From positions 62,270 to 126,269 of the forward strand of contig NZ_PJJJ01000035.1 of assembly GCF_002929495.1 (NCBI RefSeq): DNA of 64,000 nucleotides. The letters are read 5' to 3'. Numbering within the stretch: position 1 is the first letter of the stretch; each line of letters starts with the position of its first letter. Below, piece after piece: positions 1-7,820 of this stretch. Source of the DNA: Cryobacterium sp. Y82. GTDB taxonomy: Bacteria; Actinomycetota; Actinomycetes; Actinomycetales; Microbacteriaceae. The position numbers were made by a program, and so were the translations under genes. The notes beneath the pieces were generated by a model, which was not told the DNA's origin, did no database searches, and saw only the letters and a program-made list of their open reading frames with translations.

Positions 1-3
1 CAC

Positions 4-300
4 GTGATGAGTAGGGCCACGCTGGCCACCAAGCCATCGTCGGCCGGGGTGTCGCGCACGGTAATCCTCGTGAACAAAGACGGTCTTCATGCACGGCCAG
101 CCGCAGAATTCGTGAACTTGGTGAGCACATTTTCGGTCCCGATTACCCTGAACGGCACGGACGCCAGCAGCCTGCTGAGCATAATGTCGCTCGGCCTCAG
201 TCGGGGGAGCAGCGTGCACCTCGCGTCGCCAGACCCCGCGGCTGGACCGGCGATCAACGCCCTCGCGCACCTGCTGGAATCAGGCTTCGGTGAGAAGTGA
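4..300 (+). CDS. ptsH: HPr-family phosphocarrier protein
   Basis: HPr accepts a phosphoryl group from enzyme I on a histidine and passes it to sugar-specific EIIA proteins in the cytoplasm. The motif GLHARPA places the phosphorylated histidine at residue 29, and SLLSIMSLGL contains the serine matching the HPr-kinase site of Firmicutes, although actinobacteria normally lack that kinase. The domain fills about residues 17-98, the usual HPr size, preceded by an unrelated N-terminal extension. A GTG at 4 and an ATG at 7 both fit as start. Only three bases lie upstream, so a longer N-terminus or upstream PTS partners outside the window cannot be excluded. Confidence 0.88.
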   Translation: MMSRATLATKPSSAGVSRTVILVNKDGLHARPAAEFVNLVSTFSVPITLNGTDASSLLSIMSLGLSRGSSVHLASPDPAAGPAINALAHLLESGFGEK

Positions 301-374
301 GCCGCCGGCGCGAACGTGCGGGAAGCTCTTAGCAGTTTCGTGCCTTATTGTCCAATTTGGCGTATCGTAATGGC

Positions 375-596
375 ATGATTCAGGACAAGAACACCTCAGG
401 AGGTCCCGAAGAGCGGGCCACGACCGATTCCTCGGCGTGCCCGATCTGCGGTCAGGCCATGCGCGAACACACCATTGACCACTCAACCCGGAATACCGTG
501 GTTAACTGCCCGGTTTCCCATCCGGGCGCGTGGGACCGCGATGCTTTCGAACCGGTCAACGAATTTGGCATGGTCATACATCGAGCCCACACCTGA
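375..596 (+). CDS. small Cys-containing hypothetical protein
   Basis: This predicted protein of about 73 residues has no function I can name. It carries a CPICG knuckle near residue 22 and a later NCPVSHPG segment. Two cysteines followed by a Cys/His pair could bind zinc in a minimal ribbon. The C-terminal half, rich in Trp, Asp, Phe and Pro (HPGAWDRDAFEPVNEFGM), looks like a real folded sequence rather than frame noise. I prefer the ATG at 375 over the upstream TTG at 348, but neither has a strong ribosome-binding site. It follows ptsH after about 75 bases on the same strand and could be cotranscribed. Confidence 0.55.
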   Translation: MIQDKNTSGGPEERATTDSSACPICGQAMREHTIDHSTRNTVVNCPVSHPGAWDRDAFEPVNEFGMVIHRAHT

Positions 597-742
597 CGCG
601 GCAGGGCAACCAGCCACCGGGGGAGGACTAGCGCCCGAACCGACAGCCTGATCGGCCGGGCGCGATCAAGGCCGTCTCGCGTTGTGCATCACGTTTAAGG
701 ATGCGCCCGGCCATTCTGATTGAGAATGCCAGTTGTTGCAGG

Positions 743-1153
743 CTAACCTGCGAGGCCGAGTTGTTCGAGCATGCCCGTTTGGTCGCTACTGCCCCACCGC
801 TCGACAAGTTTCCCGCTCTCGAAACGGCTTATTTGCATGCCGCGTACCGACATCGTTTTACCGCTGGCGGCGTGGCCCATGAGTGGGCCTTGGTGGGTGC
901 CGGTGAGGGTATAGGCGAACGCGACATCGGTGTCGTTTGCGACGAGGCGTTCGACTTCGATGTGCAGGTCGGGGAAAGCGGCAATCATCTCGCCAAAGAA
1001 AGCTTTGTAGCCTGCCGGGCCCGGGCCCTGGCCAGGCGCCGGGTCGTTGTCGACTGCGCCTTCGGCCACGAGGTCGTCTAGAAGGTCAAGTTTTCCGCTG
1101 TTTACGGCTTCACCAAACTTTTGCTGTGCGGCGATATTCGTTTCTTTACTCAT
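743..1153 (-). CDS. SnoaL-like ester cyclase / NTF2-fold protein
   Basis: The 136-residue protein has the layout of the SnoaL-like polyketide cyclase/ester cyclase family: an N-terminal helix pair (NIAAQQKFGEAVNSG), a central GPAGYKAFFGEMIAAFPDLH segment and a conserved C-terminal strand containing GMQISRFESGKLVERW. Family members form a cone-shaped alpha+beta barrel, and some act as cyclases, but many annotated ones in soil bacteria have no known substrate. There is no signal peptide, so it is probably cytosolic. It stands apart from its neighbours, with 230 bases separating it from the upstream hydrolase gene on the same strand. The family assignment is good and the specific reaction is unknown. 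Confidence 0.8.
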   Translation of the reverse strand: MSKETNIAAQQKFGEAVNSGKLDLLDDLVAEGAVDNDPAPGQGPGPAGYKAFFGEMIAAFPDLHIEVERLVANDTDVAFAYTLTGTHQGPLMGHAASGKTMSVRGMQISRFESGKLVERWGSSDQTGMLEQLGLAG

Positions 1154-1364
1154 GTGTTTCCTCTTTTCTTAGGGTGTGACACGGAACACTTTGTGAAGGC
1201 GACGGGATGTCCGCGCCCGCTGGCGCGAGACGCTACGGCTACGGCTTCGGCACAGGGGGCCTGTTAAATTAGACCGACAGGGGCCGCAACTTCGGCACCC
1301 TTCTGCACAGCTACGAACCGTAAAGAGACGAAGAGGGTCTGCGCCTCCCCTTCGTCCCGGCGGC

Positions 1365-1384
1365 GCGAACCCTTTCGGGTTCGC
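1365..1384 (-). terminator. GC-rich stem-loop at the 3' end of the hydrolase gene
   Basis: A perfect 8-bp inverted repeat (GCGAACCC, loop TTTC, GGGTTCGC) touches the stop codon of the alpha/beta hydrolase. It has no U-tract, so it is at best a weak intrinsic terminator or a 3'-end stabiliser. The rest of the 230-base gap (1154-1383) shows no gene. It holds one further imperfect GGGGGCCTGT/ACAGGGGCC inverted repeat near 1255-1287. Confidence 0.35.
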
Positions 1385-2232
1385 TACTTCGCGAGGAAGG
1401 CGAGTACGTGCCGGTTCCACTCCTCCCGATGGGAAACGGTAAGACCGTGAGGGGCGCCTTCGATTACGACGAGCTCACTGCCGGCAATGGCTGCGTGAGT
1501 GCGCTTGCCGCTGACCTCGAAGGGCACGATCATGTCGGAGTCACCGTGTATCACCAGGGTCGGTACGGTGATTTTCGACAGATCGTCGCGGAAGTCCGTT
1601 GTGGCGAATGCGGCCGTGCAATCAAGCGTGCCCTTGGGCGACGCCATTTCGGCCATATCAAGGTTGTATGCAATCTGCGCGGAACTAACCTTCGGCTTAT
1701 TGACCAACGACGACTTACCGGCGGTGAAGAACATCTGAAGAAATTCGTGCAGGAATGCCGGTCGGTCTCCGGTCAAGCCGTCGTGGAACCACTTGGCCAA
1801 TTCGGCATCGACACCTCCATCAGGGTTGTCATCCGATTTCCAGAGGTACGGCGGCACTGCGCTGGCGAAGACGAACTTCGCGATGCGGTCGGTGCCGTAG
1901 GTTCCCGCGTAGCGAGCAAGCTCGCCGCCTCCCATCGAAAAACCGATGAGAGTGACATCCTGCAGGTCGAGGGTGTCGAGAACGGCCTTCAAATCGGCGG
2001 CAAGCGTGTCATAGTCGTAGCCGTTCCACGGCTGAGATGACTGGCCGAACCCGCGACGATCGTACGTGATGACCCTGTGACCGGCGTCGACCAGCGCGGG
2101 TACCTGACCTTCCCAGGACCTGCTGCTGAGGGGCCAGCCGTGAATCAGCACAACAGGCTTACCGGCACCAACATCTTCGTAGTGCAGTTCGACGTCGGGC
2201 CCGCTCTGACCAGGGACGGTAATGAAAGGCAT
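1384..2232 (-). CDS. alpha/beta hydrolase, non-heme chloroperoxidase type
   Basis: This is a 282-residue alpha/beta hydrolase resembling cofactor-free haloperoxidases and arylesterases. The oxyanion segment is HGWPLSSRSW (about residues 31-40), the nucleophile is Ser99 in GFSMGG, the acid is Asp231 or Asp233 in VIHGDSDMIVP, and the base is His262 in GAPHG. The start at 2232 is chosen because AGGAG lies just upstream and the family's MPFITV-like N-terminus begins there. A longer reading frame upstream is not family-like. The protein is predicted cytosolic. Members hydrolyse esters and, as a side reaction, perhydrolyse organic acids. The natural substrate cannot be told. Confidence 0.88.
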   Translation of the reverse strand: MPFITVPGQSGPDVELHYEDVGAGKPVVLIHGWPLSSRSWEGQVPALVDAGHRVITYDRRGFGQSSQPWNGYDYDTLAADLKAVLDTLDLQDVTLIGFSMGGGELARYAGTYGTDRIAKFVFASAVPPYLWKSDDNPDGGVDAELAKWFHDGLTGDRPAFLHEFLQMFFTAGKSSLVNKPKVSSAQIAYNLDMAEMASPKGTLDCTAAFATTDFRDDLSKITVPTLVIHGDSDMIVPFEVSGKRTHAAIAGSELVVIEGAPHGLTVSHREEWNRHVLAFLAK

Positions 2233-2504
2233 GTTCTCTCCTCGTACTCGGGATGTTCGTTGGAGGTAACTGAGTTTGTGGGATCTAGACAATCGAGGTC
2301 CGCTGGGAAAACGCTGAAATGATGGCGCGGGCGGTCCCGTCCGGCCGGTCGAACCGCGGTATTCTGCGCCACGCAGTCGTTTAGGGGCTCGGTGGCGAGA
2401 TGTCCGGAGCGGCTCTCCCGCGCGCTGTGACCTGTGCGAGAGCTTCAGCAGGTGGTTCAAGGTCTACGGCACACGTTCGCGGATCGCTGGCCCCGCAATT
2501 TGTC

Positions 2505-3158
2505 TTAGGGTCTCGGTGATGAGCGGCCAGGTTTGTAGGTCGAGACGGATGACGCATCCGCTAACCAGTATCGCCACGGGAAGTCCGTCGCATTGCCGCC
2601 GGGCCCGCTGACGCCAACTCTGGGTCCGGTTCGGTGCGGTAAAACCACACCGGCATCCGGAATAAAGAACTTCCACTGTCCGCCGAAAAGATCGTCACCG
2701 TCGTTGTCCAGGGTTGCTCCGAGGCTTTGGGCCAGGCAGCCAGGGCCTCGCGCCAAACTGCTATCAAGGAGAGGAATTTTTCGAGGCGTGCGTTCTCGCC
2801 GACTGCGGGCGATATCGGAACCTTCGATCACGTCTCCCGCCCTGATGAGACAACCGTATGGCTGGCCTGGATCTCCGGTGACGAGGTTGACCGCATGATG
2901 CATTCCGTAGGTGAAATAGCAGTACAGGTGTCCGGCGGGGCCGAACATTGTCCTATTCCGATTCGTCATGCCCCGATAGCTGTGCGCGCCGGGGTCTCGT
3001 TCACCCGCATACGCCTCTATCTCGGTTATACGAATGGTCACAGTGCCATCGTCATCGGTACGTTGAAGGATGCTGCCGAGAAGTTCCGGCGCAACATCGA
3101 ATACCTCGCGGGAGAAGAACTTTCGGTCCGCTCGGTGAAACCCGTCCAAAACGCCCAT
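2505..3158 (-). CDS. 3-methyladenine DNA glycosylase (AAG/MPG family)
   Basis: The protein of about 217 residues matches the eukaryotic-type alkyladenine glycosylase fold, which removes alkylated purines (3-methyladenine, hypoxanthine) in base-excision repair. Visible family marks are the N-terminal FFSREVFDVAPELLG, the active-site stretch ITEIEAYAGERDPGAHSYRG with the catalytic glutamate in IEAY, RNRTMFGPAGHLYCYFTYGM, which lines the flipped-base pocket, and the central RAGDVIEG. I chose the ATG at 3158 because family members begin shortly before the FFSR motif. An in-frame extension to 3314 is possible but not conserved-looking. It lies divergently from the guanidine exporter gene. Confidence 0.9.
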   Translation of the reverse strand: MGVLDGFHRADRKFFSREVFDVAPELLGSILQRTDDDGTVTIRITEIEAYAGERDPGAHSYRGMTNRNRTMFGPAGHLYCYFTYGMHHAVNLVTGDPGQPYGCLIRAGDVIEGSDIARSRRERTPRKIPLLDSSLARGPGCLAQSLGATLDNDGDDLFGGQWKFFIPDAGVVLPHRTGPRVGVSGPGGNATDFPWRYWLADASSVSTYKPGRSSPRP

Positions 3159-3365
3159 CTGTTTAGCGTATCCACTCCGTGTGATCAGCGCTCGCGCCAG
3201 TCCCTGCGAGAATCCCAGAAGTAGGCGTGCGACAGCAGCGACATACTCGTGGCTGGTGTCGACCGCCCAACGACCAGCGGATGCGCCGGAATCCGTTGCC
3301 TGGCCCGTCTGCACAGGGATCGTCCAGCGGACCTGCTTAGTGTCGGGGGAGGCCGTGCACTGCGA

Positions 3366-3415
3366 CCCCCGGACGACGGATCAGTACCCGGAACGCGACA
3401 AGACTGGCCGAGGAG
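3366..3415 (+). promoter_or_regulatory. probable guanidine-III (ykkC-III) riboswitch with SD
   Basis: Directly upstream of the SugE/Gdx gene the sequence has the layout of the guanidine-III aptamer. A CCGG arm (3369-3372) is followed by ACGA. A strand GATCAGT (3379-3385) can form a pseudoknot with ACTGGCC (3403-3409). The second arm CCCGG lies at 3387-3391, and the conserved linker GACAAGAC is at 3397-3404. This agrees with the remembered consensus, CCGGACGA, then GTACCCGG, then ACAAGAC. The element runs into a GAGGAG ribosome-binding site (3410-3415) placed 8 bases before the ATG, which suggests control of translation initiation by guanidinium. Confidence 0.75.
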
Positions 3416-3423
3416 TATCAGAT

Positions 3424-3798
3424 ATGTCGTGGATCGTACTTATCGCGTCCGGAGTGCTGGAAGCCGTCTGGGCGACGGCCCTCGGCAAGTCCGAGGGTTT
3501 CACCAAATTATGGCCGACTGTTATTTTCGGTGTAGCGCTTGCGCTCAGCATGGCAGGTCTCGCCTGGGCGATGCGCGAAATCTCGATCGGAACGGCCTAC
3601 GCCGTGTGGGTGGGCATCGGCGCAGCTCTAACCGTGGCCTGGGCCATGATCAGCGGGGATACCAGCGTGTCCTGGGTGAAAATCGCTTTGCTCGTCGGGC
3701 TTATCGGCTGCGTCGTCGGCCTCAAGCTCGTGGACACGCCAATCGAGGCGGCAGCCCTTGGCGGCACATCTCCCGACGTGTCGACGAGCGCGCGCTAG
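3424..3798 (+). CDS. sugE: SMR-family guanidinium exporter (SugE/Gdx)
   Basis: This 124-residue, four-helix membrane protein belongs to the small multidrug resistance family. The N-terminus has the Gdx-subtype signature with the essential proton/substrate-coupling glutamate at position 13 followed by Trp16 (LEAVWATALGKSEGF). Gdx proteins work as antiparallel dimers and export guanidinium in exchange for protons. The polar C-terminal tail of about 18 residues (after KLVDTPIEAAALGG) is longer than usual. The ATG at 3424 has a strong SD and sits under the predicted guanidine-III riboswitch, which supports the substrate assignment. The stop codon overlaps the convergent antiporter gene by four bases. 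Confidence 0.92.
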   Translation: MSWIVLIASGVLEAVWATALGKSEGFTKLWPTVIFGVALALSMAGLAWAMREISIGTAYAVWVGIGAALTVAWAMISGDTSVSWVKIALLVGLIGCVVGLKLVDTPIEAAALGGTSPDVSTSAR

Positions 3799-5693
3799 CC
3801 GAGGAGCTCGTCAACGTAACACCAACGCCACAATTCGCGCGGCTCGGCGCTGCACATGATGGGGTGGCCGGACTCGTGAAAATGCCGGGTTGCGTGCTGA
3901 CCAACGGATGAGTCGCAGCAACCTACCTTGCCGCAGACCAGGCACATCCGAAGGTGAACCGGGGTGGTGCCTTCGCGCACACAGTCGCTGCACTCCGGGT
4001 CCGGCGGCACTGGATGCTCACCCACGGCCCGTAGGTGCTCGCAGCCGCCGGCGCCCAGGGGCACCCCAGCAGTGTCGGGCCGGGTCGCGGAACGGCTTTC
4101 GGGGCTGAAATCGATGCCCAGGTCGTCGGGCGAGGTATCCAGCATGGATTCCTCCACATCGAGCATCTCAAGCACGTCGCTGATCACCTCGTGGGCATAG
4201 GCGCCCGAATGGCGCAGTTTTAGAACCCGGGCGCGCTCCGCGTCGAGCATGGCCAGCCGCAACTGTACGTAGCGCTTACTGGGAGTACGGTCGGCCAGCT
4301 CTGAACGTCCGAGGCGCTCCCAGGCCGCCCGGTTGCGTTCCTGTGTGCGGCGTTCGAGCATGTCGAGCACCTCCGGCGGATCGTCGGGCCGGGTGTGCTG
4401 GTGCAGGTTTTCTATGCCCGCAGCGGTGGCCTGATCCATCAGTGCGGCCTGGCTGAGTGCATCCGCTTTGTTGTCTGGACCATGCACCCCCAGGATGCGC
4501 ACCAGCCACGGCAGGCTCAGGCCCTGCACAACCAGGGTTCCCGCCACCACGACCAGGGCCGCCAGAACGAGGACGGGACGGTGCGCGACGTCTTCTGGCA
4601 GCGCGAACACTGCAGCCAGGGTGACCACACCACGCATGCCGGCCCACGACACGATGGTGGGTAACTGCCAGGGGGGTGCGGGGTCGGTCTTTCGAATTTT
4701 GGGTATCAAGCGGGGGAGATAAATCGCGGGGAACACCCAAATCGGGCGCAACAGGAGAACTGCGACGAGTATGACAGCACAGGCACCCCAGATTCTCCCG
4801 GCACCCAGCGAGTCGCCGGAGGTCGCTTCAATAATCGACCGCACCTGCAACCCGATCAGCAGAAAAACAGAATTCTCGAGCAGGAACTGCACTGTGGCCC
4901 AGTTGCTGCGCTGGCTCAATCGCGACGCGCCGCCCGGCATCGCGGGCGTCTGGGTGCCGATCACGAGGCCGGCCACAACGACAGCCAACACACCGGATGC
5001 GTGGATCACCTCGGCGGGGATATAGGCCACGAACGGCGCAGCCAGGGACATGGACGTGTTGATGGCCACGTTGCGCACACGTTTTCGAATCTGCAACAGG
5101 AGCCAAGCAGCAATCAAGCCGACGACGACACCACCAGCGGCGGCAAAAGCGAGATCTGACGCCACTTGCCAGACGGTCACACTGCCGCCAATGGCAACGA
5201 TCGCCGTGCGAAGAAGCACCAGCGCGGTCGCATCGTTGACCAGCGACTCACCCTCCAGAAGACTCACGACCCGGCGCGGGAGCCCGACTCGGCGTGCGAT
5301 CGTGGTTGCCGCCACTGCATCCGGGGGAGCGACCACCGCGCCAAGGGCGAACGCCGCAGCCAGGGGTATTTCCGGAATCAGCCACCAGACGATCAGACCG
5401 ATGGCGACGGTACCGAAAATGACATAACCAACCGACAGCAGGCCGATAGACCGGAGGTTTGTGCGGAACTCGACCAGGGAGGTACGGATGGCGGCTGCGT
5501 AGAGCAGTGGAGGAAGAATTCCCACCAACACCAGTTCCGGATCCAGCTGTACCGCTGGAATAAACGGCAGGTACGAGCCGACGACACCGACAACGACCAG
5601 CAGTAGCGGAACAGATAGGTTCAAGCGTCGAGCGAGGGCGCTGGCCGCGCAGACAACGACAACGAGAGTGAGAAGACCGAGTGAGACATCCAT
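3795..5693 (-). CDS. CPA1-type Na+/H+ antiporter with C-terminal UBP zinc finger
   Basis: The 632-residue protein has a monovalent cation/proton antiporter domain (about residues 1-410, roughly 12 membrane spans) with the ion-site motifs ALGAVVAPPDAVAA and EGESLVNDATALVL and the helix SWAGMRGVVTLA. A charged cytosolic linker (about 430-540) with helix-rich ERRTQERNRAAWERLG-type sequence follows. The last 80 residues form a UBP-type zinc finger: CEHL, CSDC, CLVCGKVGCC, then QHATRHFHESGHP. In eukaryotes this finger binds the C-terminus of ubiquitin. Here its partner is unknown. Similar fusions occur in other actinobacterial antiporters as I recall, so this is probably a regulatory domain rather than an accident. 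Confidence 0.9.
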   Translation of the reverse strand: MDVSLGLLTLVVVVCAASALARRLNLSVPLLLVVVGVVGSYLPFIPAVQLDPELVLVGILPPLLYAAAIRTSLVEFRTNLRSIGLLSVGYVIFGTVAIGLIVWWLIPEIPLAAAFALGAVVAPPDAVAATTIARRVGLPRRVVSLLEGESLVNDATALVLLRTAIVAIGGSVTVWQVASDLAFAAAGGVVVGLIAAWLLLQIRKRVRNVAINTSMSLAAPFVAYIPAEVIHASGVLAVVVAGLVIGTQTPAMPGGASRLSQRSNWATVQFLLENSVFLLIGLQVRSIIEATSGDSLGAGRIWGACAVILVAVLLLRPIWVFPAIYLPRLIPKIRKTDPAPPWQLPTIVSWAGMRGVVTLAAVFALPEDVAHRPVLVLAALVVVAGTLVVQGLSLPWLVRILGVHGPDNKADALSQAALMDQATAAGIENLHQHTRPDDPPEVLDMLERRTQERNRAAWERLGRSELADRTPSKRYVQLRLAMLDAERARVLKLRHSGAYAHEVISDVLEMLDVEESMLDTSPDDLGIDFSPESRSATRPDTAGVPLGAGGCEHLRAVGEHPVPPDPECSDCVREGTTPVHLRMCLVCGKVGCCDSSVGQHATRHFHESGHPIMCSAEPRELWRWCYVDELLG

Positions 5694-5721
5694 TTACTCC
5701 GCCAAAAGTTTCGGGGCCCAA

Positions 5722-6651
5722 CTACGGCAAGATATGTCCAGCGGCGGTGAAGAGTCGATACCATTCTCCCCGCGTCAGGGGGATATCAGATCCCGCGGCC
5801 GAATCAAGAAGATGCCGCACGCTGGTCGTTCCGAGCACCACCTGCATGTGAGCAGGATGACGAGTGATCCAGGCCACGGCGATGGCGGCCGGGGGAGCAT
5901 CATAGGTTCGAGCGAGGTCGTCGATGACATCGTTCAACGCGGCGTAGTTTTCTCGATCATTTAGAAAGATACCGTCGAAGAAACCCTTCTGAAACGGCGA
6001 CCATGCCTGCAGCGTGATGTTGTTGAGTCGGCAGTAATCGAGAATGCCGTTGTCCCGATCGATGGACTGGTCAAGACCCGCCATGTTGGCCGAAATGCCG
6101 GCGGCGATCAGCGGCGCGTGCGTGATGCTGAGCTGCACCTGGTTCACGATGAGCGGCTGGGCAACCGAGCGTTTCAGCAGCTCGACTTGCCCCGGGGTGT
6201 GATTGGAGACGCCGAAATTGCGCACTTTACCCGTATCGTGCAAAACGTTGAAGGCCGCGGCGACCTCGTCGGGTTCCACGAGGGCGTCCGGGCGGTGCAG
6301 CAACAGCAGGTCGAGGTAGCCCGTTTTCAACGCCGTGAGTGACTCGTCGACGGATTTAAGGATGTGCTCCTTGGAAAAGTCCCAGAAGCCGGATCGAATG
6401 CCGACTTTTGACTGGATGGCCACACGTGCCCGATCTTCTGCCGAAAACGTCACCGCGTCACCGAAACGCCGCTCGCATTCGTGGGGCTCGCCGCCATACA
6501 CGTCGGCGTGATCAAAAAAGTTGATACCGGCGTCTCGAGACGCTCCAACCAAGGATCGGATCTCTTCGTCGCTGAGAGGAACGATCCGCATCAGCCCGAG
6601 TACGATGTTCGAGACTTCCAAGTGGGTATTGGGTAATGTCATTGTCTTCAT
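5722..6651 (-). CDS. aldo/keto reductase (YdhF-like)
   Basis: This 309-residue (beta/alpha)8 NADPH-dependent oxidoreductase has the catalytic tetrad Asp47 (FDHADVYGG), Tyr52, Lys82 (QSKVGI) and His119 (LLLHRPD). The segment KVRNFGVSNHTPGQ and the C-terminal AWITRHPAHMQVVLGTT, which contacts the nucleotide, are typical. It most resembles the E. coli YdhF branch, whose substrate is not well defined. It is predicted cytosolic. The start is either the ATG at 6651 or a second one at 6642. Neither has a strong SD. It lies 28 bases downstream of the antiporter start region, with the antiporter transcribed in the same direction. Confidence 0.88.
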   Translation of the reverse strand: MKTMTLPNTHLEVSNIVLGLMRIVPLSDEEIRSLVGASRDAGINFFDHADVYGGEPHECERRFGDAVTFSAEDRARVAIQSKVGIRSGFWDFSKEHILKSVDESLTALKTGYLDLLLLHRPDALVEPDEVAAAFNVLHDTGKVRNFGVSNHTPGQVELLKRSVAQPLIVNQVQLSITHAPLIAAGISANMAGLDQSIDRDNGILDYCRLNNITLQAWSPFQKGFFDGIFLNDRENYAALNDVIDDLARTYDAPPAAIAVAWITRHPAHMQVVLGTTSVRHLLDSAAGSDIPLTRGEWYRLFTAAGHILP

Positions 6652-6844
6652 AGCTTCAGTGTGGGTGCAGACGAGTCAGAAGAACACCCCATCAACTGTT
6701 TGTACAAGATCGGGACGTGGAGTTGCGGTTGCCCGACACCAGCGCGGTGAGATCGCGGCACACTTCTATCGAGTTATTGACATAATGTGCATTATCGGTC
6801 ACCTGGTGGACGCTGTGCAGGCGAGCTCGATGGGCTTGGCATGT

Positions 6845-7684
6845 CTAGAATTCGACAGCCGGAGTCGGTACGTAATGAACGCGGAGTCCGAGTGCTTCAA
6901 GGTGCTCACGGAGCTCCGGCGCGAGTTCGGCGTTGACGACCACGTCGTCGAAGTCGGCCAGGTCAGCCACGTGGTACAGGCCCTTGGCCTCGAACTTGCT
7001 GTCGTCAAGCAGCAACACCTTGCGATCGGCTCGAGTGAGCAAGGCTCGCTTCGTTTCGGCCGCCGCGGCATCCGGGTGAAAGAGAGCGTCATTTTTCACT
7101 GTAGTGGTGGACACGAAAACCACGTCGGCCGAGACCCGGCTGAGCTGCTCGACCACGACGGCACCGAGAAATGAGTCTGTCTCGTGCACGTATTGGCCGC
7201 CGAGGCCCACGAGCGCGATCTGCGGATGCATCAGCGTCAGTTCACGCATCAGCCCCAGCGCGTGGGTGACCACCGCGCTCGGCGCCCGCGCGGCAAGCTG
7301 GCCAAGCATGGCTGCGACCGTAGTCGAGTCGTCGAAAGCCACAACGTCGCCAGTCCGAATCAGCAGGGCTGCTTCTGCGGCGAGAGCCTTCTTGAGGCCG
7401 ACCCTGGTAGCCCGGCGCAGGCGGACATCCTGTTCGGCAAACGGGTGCGGCTTCGCACGCGCCCCTCCCCGCACGCGTTCGATAAGTCCATCACGGGCTA
7501 GCAGATCAAGGTCGCGGTGAATGGTCATGGCGCTGACGCAAAAGGTCTCGACAAGCTTTTCGAGTCGCACGGGGCCGTGTGCCTCGATGTGACGTACCAG
7601 TTCGCTGCGCCGCACCGGACCGGTCAGGCCGTCGCGCGTGAGGGAATCGTCGTCGGTGACGTGGGCAAGCTTCATGACCGCCAT
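6845..7684 (-). CDS. DeoR-family transcriptional regulator
   Basis: The 279-residue protein has a DeoR N-terminal winged helix-turn-helix (about residues 24-80: VRLEKLVETFCVSAMTIHRDL, then LLARDGLIERVRGGA) and a C-terminal sugar-phosphate sensor domain of the isomerase-like DeoRC type (VAFDDSTTVAAML, FLGAVVVEQL, KVLLLDDSKFEAKGLYHVADL). Such proteins usually repress sugar or polyol catabolic genes and release DNA on binding a phosphorylated intermediate. It is divergent from the polyol transporter/dehydrogenase operon, with 136 bases between them that carry repeated operator-like sequences. It is therefore the likely local regulator of that operon. Start at 7684 or the second ATG at 7675. Confidence 0.9.
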   Translation of the reverse strand: MAVMKLAHVTDDDSLTRDGLTGPVRRSELVRHIEAHGPVRLEKLVETFCVSAMTIHRDLDLLARDGLIERVRGGARAKPHPFAEQDVRLRRATRVGLKKALAAEAALLIRTGDVVAFDDSTTVAAMLGQLAARAPSAVVTHALGLMRELTLMHPQIALVGLGGQYVHETDSFLGAVVVEQLSRVSADVVFVSTTTVKNDALFHPDAAAAETKRALLTRADRKVLLLDDSKFEAKGLYHVADLADFDDVVVNAELAPELREHLEALGLRVHYVPTPAVEF

Positions 7685-7705
7685 ACTAGATGCCCCGAGG
7701 CGTGT

Positions 7706-7772
7706 TGTTAAATCGATGTGAGCATCTGCCTTTTTTCATACCAGACTTAATGTTAAATAAGTCAGAACATGT
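7706..7772. promoter_or_regulatory. paired operator-like direct repeats between deoR and polyol operon
   Basis: The divergent intergenic region contains two similar 22-base sequences beginning TGTTAAAT at 7706 and at 7751. Beyond the identical octamer they share a GxxCAT-T tail (GAGCATCT and GAACATGT). Their 45-base spacing, close to four helical turns, would suit a DeoR-family tetramer binding two sites. The assignment is by position and repeat structure only. Confidence 0.4.
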
Positions 7773-7820
7773 GTTAGTTTTGGTGCGCTCGATCTCTGGA
7801 CCATCGTAAGGACGCGAAGA

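Noticed and set aside
2233-2504. Small frames between the hydrolase and the glycosylase genes
   Set aside because: None has an SD together with conserved-looking sequence; I regard the interval as non-coding.
3159-3314. Longer N-terminus for the alkyladenine glycosylase
   Set aside because: The extra 52 residues have no similarity to the family start, and the internal ATG at 3158 is better.
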